Part shown: piece by piece, positions 15,111 to 19,431 of the stretch | How positions within the stretch are numbered: the stretch's first letter is position 1 | Layout of the letters: every line of letters starts with the position of its first letter | From: Planctomycetota bacterium | GTDB taxonomy: Bacteria > Planctomycetota > Phycisphaerae > UBA1845 | NCBI GenBank assembly: GCA_024278775.1 | Contig: JAJRSP010000230.1 | Span: 1 to 19,431, forward strand | Reading direction: 5' to 3' | Length of the DNA: 19,431 nucleotides | Translations under genes and position numbers: made by a program | The notes under the pieces: generated by a model | The model's input: the letters and a program-made list of their open reading frames with translations, nothing else | Database searches by the model: none | What the model was told of the DNA's origin: nothing

Positions 15111-15183
15111 ACGCTCCCAAGGGGGACGAACCCACAAGCACGAGCGGGGTCCACGACTACCGCCCACAGGAAGGAATCTCGAA

Positions 15184-16551
15184 GTGATCGACAAGACCGT
15201 GGCCTACATCAACGAACACGCCGACACCAACCTCGAACGGCTGAAAGAACTGCTGCGTATCCCGGGTATCTCCACCGACCCGGACCGAAAAGCCGACATT
15301 CGTGCTAGTGCGGAATGGGTGTTGAACGTGTTCGTCGATTGCGGCATCGAAGCGGAGATCGTCGAGACGGCCGGCCACCCCTGCGTCATCGCGGATACCG
15401 GACCGGTGGACGGCGGCGGGCCCACCGTATTGGTTTACGGTCACTACGACGTGCAGCCCAGCGGCGATGAATCACTCTGGGACTCTCCGGTGTTCGAACC
15501 GACGGTGCGCGACGGCAAGATTTTCGCTCGCGGTGCCGCGGACGATAAGGGCCAGGCGCTCACGCACCTCTTCGCGGCCGAGGCTTGGATGAAGACGGCC
15601 GGCAAGACGCCGATCCGCGTGAAATATCTGATCGAGGGGGAGGAAGAAATCGGCTCACCGAATCTCGGCCCCATTGTGGAGAAGTTTCGCGACCGGCTCG
15701 CCTGCGACTACGTCGCGTTGTCCGACACGCCCAAGCTCGACAAAAAAACACCGGCGATCACCTATGGTACGAAAGGTATGATCTACAAGGAGATCGTCGT
15801 CACCGGTCCGTCGCAAAACCTGCACAGCGGATCATTCGGCGGTGTCATCACCAATCCGGGTAATGCGCTCGCAAGAATCCTCGATTCTCTTCGCGATGAC
15901 GACAACCGCGTTACGATTCCCGGATTCTACGACGGTGTGCGCGCCATCTCCGAAGAAGAAAAACGCCGCATGAACGATGTCGGCTTTGACGAGCAGGAGT
16001 TCCTGGCGTCGTTGGGTGCTCCCGCACTGACGGGCGAGACCGGCTTTAGCACCATCGAGCGGCGCTGGTGTCGGCCGACGCTGGACGTGAACGGTTTGTT
16101 TGGCGGCTACGTGGGCGAGGGTGCATCAACGGTGATCCCGGCCAAGGTCATGGCGAAGGTCTCCATGCGAATCGTGCCGGACCAAGACGCGGCCACCATC
16201 GCGGCAGCGTTCGACAAAGCGGTACGGACGGCTGCCCCGGAGGGCGTGAATGTCGAGATTCTCAACCACAATCAGTGTCCGGCGTATGTATGCCCGTTGG
16301 ACTCAGTCGGAATCAAAGCGGCGGAACGTGCGCTCGATGCCGGCTTTGGCGCTCCACCAGCTTGCATCCGAGAGGGTGGCAGCTTACCGATTCTAGCACT
16401 ATTCAAAGACGTGCTCGGCGTGGACTCTTTGATGCTCGGGTTTTGCATGCCTGATTGCAACGCCCACGGACCGAACGAATACTTCGGAATCGATGACTTT
16501 CACAATGGTACAAAGGCAGCCGCGTACCTTCTGGCCGAGTTGGCCCGATAA
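15184..16551 (+). CDS. M20 family metallopeptidase (dipeptidase)
   Basis: This is a cytosolic-type di-zinc peptidase of the M20 family, closest in pattern to the CNDP-like dipeptidase branch; it hydrolyses dipeptides or related amide bonds. The 455-residue protein has the metal site in VYGHYDVQP (H87, D89), the bridging Asp in RGAADDKGQ (D120), and the base plus ligand Glu pair in EGEEEIGS (E154, E155). The lid or dimerisation domain comprises roughly residues 205-370 (GPSQNLHSGSFGG onward). The final ligand His lies in NAHGPNEYF. The start is GTG at 15184, with AGGAAGGA about 7 nt upstream, a strong ribosome site. There is no signal peptide. It follows its own promoter and a GC hairpin leader. 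The substrate cannot be narrowed further. Confidence 0.93.
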   Translation: MIDKTVAYINEHADTNLERLKELLRIPGISTDPDRKADIRASAEWVLNVFVDCGIEAEIVETAGHPCVIADTGPVDGGGPTVLVYGHYDVQPSGDESLWDSPVFEPTVRDGKIFARGAADDKGQALTHLFAAEAWMKTAGKTPIRVKYLIEGEEEIGSPNLGPIVEKFRDRLACDYVALSDTPKLDKKTPAITYGTKGMIYKEIVVTGPSQNLHSGSFGGVITNPGNALARILDSLRDDDNRVTIPGFYDGVRAISEEEKRRMNDVGFDEQEFLASLGAPALTGETGFSTIERRWCRPTLDVNGLFGGYVGEGASTVIPAKVMAKVSMRIVPDQDAATIAAAFDKAVRTAAPEGVNVEILNHNQCPAYVCPLDSVGIKAAERALDAGFGAPPACIREGGSLPILALFKDVLGVDSLMLGFCMPDCNAHGPNEYFGIDDFHNGTKAAAYLLAELAR

Positions 16552-16637
16552 CATTCTTATCAAAGAGAACACGACGTACTAAAACCACGGAAAAGCAGAA
16601 AACAACCCCCATGGGCCGGCGGAATACTCGACCCTGG

Positions 16638-16656
16638 TCGGGATTGCGAAGCCCGA
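16638..16656 (+). other. Hairpin in the leader of the PEP-CTERM gene
   Basis: TCGGG (16638-16642) pairs with CCCGA (16652-16656) around a 9-nt loop. A second weak pairing, CTCT with AGAG, lies further on at about 16720-16735. They occupy the 224-nt gap between the dipeptidase stop and the PEP-CTERM start. No T run follows, so it is not a standard terminator for the dipeptidase. Confidence 0.25.
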
Positions 16657-16775
16657 TACCCATGGTGTGCCGATAGACACGAGGAGTTGCGTCCGGGACC
16701 TGAGCCTTCGGCGCGTCTCGCTCTCGAGAAAGAGTAGCCATGCACCGCACTACCGGTGCTACGGAGTATCATTCG

Positions 16776-17636
16776 ATGACCACAAGCAAAAGAATCACCA
16801 TCGTCACGTGTCTCGTCACACTGGGCCTGCTGTCCGTACCAGGCCGGGCCGGACTGGTAAGCGATATCAACCGCGGCTTCCAACTCGTTGGGGGCAGCTA
16901 CCTGGGCGATGACAACATCCTCACGGGTGGACGGGAGTTCCTCGCCACGAACACTTTCGCGGGAAACGCGATTGACTTCGGACCGTGGTCACTAACCATT
17001 CAGGGGCCGCTGTCCACCGGTTTTTCGATAGCCAATCGCCCGTTTCAAAGTTTCAACTTTTCCTTCGGTACGGCCCCCTCCGGCAGCTCAACCCCTTCGC
17101 CGCTCACTTACTCGCTTGATTTCAACCTGGGCGATCAATCAGGCCGTTTCAGCGGCAGCCTGCTGCTCGACGGAAGTGGACGTGTGGATCGTCTTGGGTT
17201 CTACAGCATTCGCCTCGACGCCTCATCCCGAAACACACTCACCAGAGGCGATGGGAGTAGCGATCAATTTGATTCTGATCTCGGCCCGGTGGATATCGCG
17301 GGCAACGTGTATGTAGACACGATCGCGTTTCTGACCGCCCCCCTGTTTGAAGCGGCCAACATCGTCAGTCCGTTTGACAGCCTCACCGCACGAAACCAGA
17401 TTCAGACAATCGTCGACTTGCAGACGAGCCGATTATTGGAGTTGTTGCGAAACGGCGAAACCCCGGGCGACCGCACCACACAACACGGCATCTCGCTCAC
17501 ACCAACCGACGCGTTAGGGGCAAGCGTGCTCGACACACCGACTGCCGCGGGCACGGGCATTGTTCCGGAGCCCACGGTGATCGTGTTGATGTTGGCGGGA
17601 TTGCCGCTTCTGCTACGCCGCAGAGCCAGAACATAG
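16776..17636 (+). CDS. PEP-CTERM sorting domain protein
   Basis: This is an exported protein of unknown role. From the ATG at 16776, which has GGAG 9 nt upstream, it is 286 residues. An N-terminal signal peptide (basic TTSKR, hydrophobic core, cleavage near VPGRAG) leads into a body rich in Ser, Gly, Asp and Asn, with alternating hydrophobic residues that suggest beta structure. The last 25 residues are a textbook PEP-CTERM tail: VPEP, a hydrophobic span, then RRRAR. Such tails are known to be recognised by exosortase, which processes proteins for the cell surface or exopolysaccharide matrix. No exosortase is in this window. An upstream ATG at 16740 would add 12 residues that spoil the signal peptide. 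There is no cysteine in the mature part and no enzymatic motif that I recognise. Confidence 0.9.
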   Translation: MTTSKRITIVTCLVTLGLLSVPGRAGLVSDINRGFQLVGGSYLGDDNILTGGREFLATNTFAGNAIDFGPWSLTIQGPLSTGFSIANRPFQSFNFSFGTAPSGSSTPSPLTYSLDFNLGDQSGRFSGSLLLDGSGRVDRLGFYSIRLDASSRNTLTRGDGSSDQFDSDLGPVDIAGNVYVDTIAFLTAPLFEAANIVSPFDSLTARNQIQTIVDLQTSRLLELLRNGETPGDRTTQHGISLTPTDALGASVLDTPTAAGTGIVPEPTVIVLMLAGLPLLLRRRART

Positions 17637-17654
17637 CACCGCGACCGCGGCACC

Positions 17655-17670
17655 GGGCGATGGTACGCCC
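17655..17670. terminator. Hairpin between convergent PEP-CTERM and desaturase genes
   Basis: GGGCG (17655-17659) and CGCCC (17666-17670) form a perfect 5-bp stem with a 6-nt loop in the 91-nt gap between two convergent genes. The position suits a shared transcription end, but no T run follows in either direction. Confidence 0.3.
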
Positions 17671-17727
17671 CGCACGTCAGGCTCGCCGGAGTTCCCTGTC
17701 AGGAAACGCGCCGAATCCTTAGAAGCC

Positions 17728-18798
17728 TTATGAATCGATGTGATGCGATTCACGAATCCGTTTGGGCACTTGGTTTAAGTTCCAAATGATACCGAGTTTG
17801 GACATCACCCACAGCACGTAGTAGGTCAGATCAATCTCCCACCAGTAAAACCCCTGCCGAACCGCGCCCGGGTAATAGTGGTGGTTGTTGTGCCAACCCT
17901 CGCCGCCGGTAAGCAGCGCCAGTGCCAAACTGTTGCGGCTCTCGTCCTTGCTCTTGTATCGCTTGGTGCCCCACATGTGGGTGAGTGAGTTAATGGTGAA
18001 TGTAGCGTGAGACGAAGCCACAATCGAGATAAAGAATCCCCAGATCAACATCTGAAAACCGGTGGTGTGAAAGCCGCGTGCTTCCAGAAACACCCCCAGA
18101 TAAAAGAACGCTGCGCCCTCGAGAACCGGGATAAGATTGTCGAAACGGTTCAGGAACCTCAACTCGGGAAACTTCATCAGATCGGGCACGGCCTTGGGAT
18201 CAAAATCAAACGCACACTTCGACGTGATCCAGCCAAAATGGCTCCAATAGAAACCATGCTGGATCGGGGAATGAACATCGTCCTCCTCATCAGAGTGGCG
18301 GTGATGGTGCCGGTGCCGAGCCGCCCACCAAATCGGGCCGCGCTGCACGCAGGAACACCCGGCCACCGCAAAGAGGAACTGAGCCACGCGCGAGGTCTGA
18401 AACGTGCGATGGGAGAAGTAACGGTGGTAGAACCCCGTAATGACAAACATATGAAACACGTACATCACCGCGGCCACGCCAACCGCAACCGGACTCCAGC
18501 CGACCCAGATCACGCCCAGGCACATCAGGTGAACGCCGATAAACGGAATCAGGCGAACCCAGTCCACCTCATATTGTGTAATGCTCGCAATCTCTTCATC
18601 GGTGTACCGTTTTGAGGAGTTGTCAAACCAGAGACCGACGCTCCGAATGAGCGACCCGACACCACGCGGTTCCGTCTGTACACCTTGGTCCGTTGTTCCG
18701 GCACCGAAGCCTGAAACCACAGGGGCATCAGAACACTTTTGCCCCCCCGCAGTCGCCGGCTCTGCCTGCAAAGAAGGCTCTGTCTGTAAAGTAGTCAT
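17728..18798 (-). CDS. Acyl-CoA delta-9-type fatty acid desaturase
   Basis: This is a membrane di-iron enzyme that introduces a double bond into saturated acyl chains, adjusting membrane fluidity. The 356-residue protein shows the three histidine boxes of stearoyl-CoA-type desaturases: HRYFSH at 125-130, HRHHH at 162-166 (inside WWAARHRHHHRHSD) and HNNHH at 303-307 (inside GGEGWHNNHHYYPG). The extra conserved His in NSLTHMWG is at 274. Hydrophobic helices lie at about 84-120, 136-150 and 226-265. The first 55 residues are a polar extension with QTEP/QAEP repeats and no family counterpart. The start at 18798 has AGG 5 nt upstream, and the region 18816-18836 is strikingly AT-rich for this window, consistent with a promoter. 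No electron-transfer partner is nearby. Whether the substrate is acyl-CoA, acyl-ACP or lipid-bound acyl cannot be told. Confidence 0.93.
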   Translation of the reverse strand: MTTLQTEPSLQAEPATAGGQKCSDAPVVSGFGAGTTDQGVQTEPRGVGSLIRSVGLWFDNSSKRYTDEEIASITQYEVDWVRLIPFIGVHLMCLGVIWVGWSPVAVGVAAVMYVFHMFVITGFYHRYFSHRTFQTSRVAQFLFAVAGCSCVQRGPIWWAARHRHHHRHSDEEDDVHSPIQHGFYWSHFGWITSKCAFDFDPKAVPDLMKFPELRFLNRFDNLIPVLEGAAFFYLGVFLEARGFHTTGFQMLIWGFFISIVASSHATFTINSLTHMWGTKRYKSKDESRNSLALALLTGGEGWHNNHHYYPGAVRQGFYWWEIDLTYYVLWVMSKLGIIWNLNQVPKRIRESHHIDS

Positions 18799-18962
18799 AC
18801 GACCTGGCTAATCCTAATAATAATCAAAAATATGATTCTACGGCGTTATGTTCGATTCACGGGCCACGCCGCCCGATGTCACGCCATACCCGCCCGTAAG
18901 CAAAGGCCACCCAATCGACCCGCGATCCTACGGGGGCTACGCAGATTATACCCGATCAAACG

Positions 18963-19431
18963 CTATCCGTCATCCGTTCGTTCGGCGGATATCGCAGATT
19001 CCACCATTCCCTTGATCGTCGAGACGGCCCGATCCGGTGCAACTTTCTGCACCTCGCCCGTTCGCCGCTCTTGGATTTCCACGATTCCATCCGCCAATCC
19101 ACGTTTTCCGACGGTCACGCGAATCGGAAAACCAATCAGCTCTGCATCCTTAAACTTAAAACCGGGCCTCTGGTCGCGATCGTCAAGCAGCACGTCCACT
19201 CCGGCGGCAGCCAAATCGTCATGCAGCCGCTGTGAGAGCGTTTTGACCTCCTCCACACGAACATCCAGAGAACAAATCACAACTTCAAACGGTGCGATCG
19301 CCATCGGCCAACAGATGCCGCGGTCATCGTGAAACGATTCGATGGCCGCGGCCATGATCCGATTGAGCCCGATCCCGTAACACCCCATGATAAACGAGGC
19401 GGGTTTGCCGTTTGGATCGAGACACGTCGCC
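18963..19431 (-). CDS. proS: Prolyl-tRNA synthetase, C-terminal part (5' end outside window)
   Basis: The enzyme charges tRNA-Pro with proline. Only the last 155 codons or so are in the window; the frame is open to the window edge, so the start lies beyond 19431. The visible part begins with the end of the catalytic core: class II motif 3, with MGCYGIGLNRIMAAAIE (family MGCYGIGVSR...AAAIEQ), then DDRGICWPMAIAPFEVVI. The anticodon-binding domain follows, with LLDDRDQRPGFKFKDAELIGFPIRVTVGKRGL. This form resembles the bacterial (E. coli-like) ProRS, although the insertion domain that defines that type is not visible. The stop at 18963 is followed by 164 nt before the desaturase start on the same strand, so they are probably separate transcripts. 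Confidence 0.92.
   Translation of the reverse strand, partial: ATCLDPNGKPASFIMGCYGIGLNRIMAAAIESFHDDRGICWPMAIAPFEVVICSLDVRVEEVKTLSQRLHDDLAAAGVDVLLDDRDQRPGFKFKDAELIGFPIRVTVGKRGLADGIVEIQERRTGEVQKVAPDRAVSTIKGMVESAISAERTDDG

Larger units (their letters stand above)
14816..15183. other. Divergent intergenic region
   Basis: These 368 bases separate the zinc-ribbon gene (minus) from the dipeptidase gene (plus). They hold an operator-like inverted repeat at 14898-14927, a TTCGC-A-GCGAA dyad at 14883-14893, the dipeptidase promoter at 15059-15087 and a GC hairpin at 15095-15110. I found no credible gene in it. Confidence 0.6.

Noticed and set aside
15090..15183. Riboswitch in the dipeptidase leader
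   Set aside because: The leader is GC-rich with one clear hairpin, but it does not show the conserved core of any riboswitch class I could compare by eye.
16560..16775. Cyclic-di-GMP riboswitch upstream of the PEP-CTERM gene
   Set aside because: A surface protein target would make sense, but the conserved core sequences of the class are missing.
1..19431. tRNA or rRNA genes, insertion sequences, prophage or attachment sites
   Set aside because: I looked for cloverleaf and TTCGANNC-type patterns and for transposase or integrase motifs on both strands and found none that I could support.

Overview
The window is a gene-dense, moderately GC-rich piece of bacterial chromosome. It carries about fourteen confident protein genes, no rRNA or tRNA that I can see, and no transposase or phage gene. 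Several traits point to a planctomycete-like bacterium. There is a protein with a C-terminal PEP-CTERM sorting signal. There is a membrane protein with two zinc ribbons of the 'CxxCG-x-x-L-x-GL-x-x-P-x-CPxC' type. The DXP synthase has unusual motifs (GDA in place of GDG, ESCTV in place of EQHAV). Starts with no Shine-Dalgarno (SD) sequence are mixed with starts that have a good one. The lineage is an inference from these traits; no rRNA is available to settle it.

Layout. (1) 1-1054: a minus-strand di-heme cytochrome c lipoprotein with a 12-glycine linker and a convincing terminator. (2) 1055-1786: 732 bases without a credible gene, holding several hairpins and a perfect 19-nt tandem repeat inside a larger inverted repeat. 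(3) 1787-7668: a five-gene minus-strand cluster, in transcription order parvulin-type prolyl isomerase lipoprotein, adk, ispA, dxs, nadK. adk and ispA overlap by 4 nt. A sigma70-like promoter lies upstream of the first gene and a TATAAT box lies in front of dxs. (4) 7783-12602: a plus-strand run of PhnP-like metallo-hydrolase, UvrD/PcrA helicase, mannose-1-phosphate guanylyltransferase, a doubtful small ORF and ruvX. (5) 12627-13280: cmk on the minus strand, preceded by a 455-base gap with four palindromes. (6) 13736-14815: the tandem zinc-ribbon membrane protein on the minus strand. (7) 15184-17636: an M20 dipeptidase and the PEP-CTERM protein on the plus strand. (8) 17728-19431: an acyl-CoA delta-9-type desaturase and the 3' part of proS, both minus strand; proS runs off the window end.

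How the genes work together. The minus-strand cluster puts the entry enzyme of the MEP isoprenoid pathway (Dxs) beside the prenyl chain elongation enzyme (IspA). NAD kinase supplies the NADP(H) pool used by the next MEP step, and adenylate kinase balances the adenylates. The plus-strand cluster mixes DNA maintenance (UvrD-like helicase, RuvX) with GDP-mannose supply for surface glycans. The PEP-CTERM protein would be an exported or surface substrate of an exosortase encoded elsewhere.

No obviously new multi-gene system is present. The observations most worth following are the palindrome cluster upstream of cmk, the tandem/inverted repeat at 1692-1749, apparent leaderless starts for three genes, and the altered cofactor and active-site motifs of Dxs.
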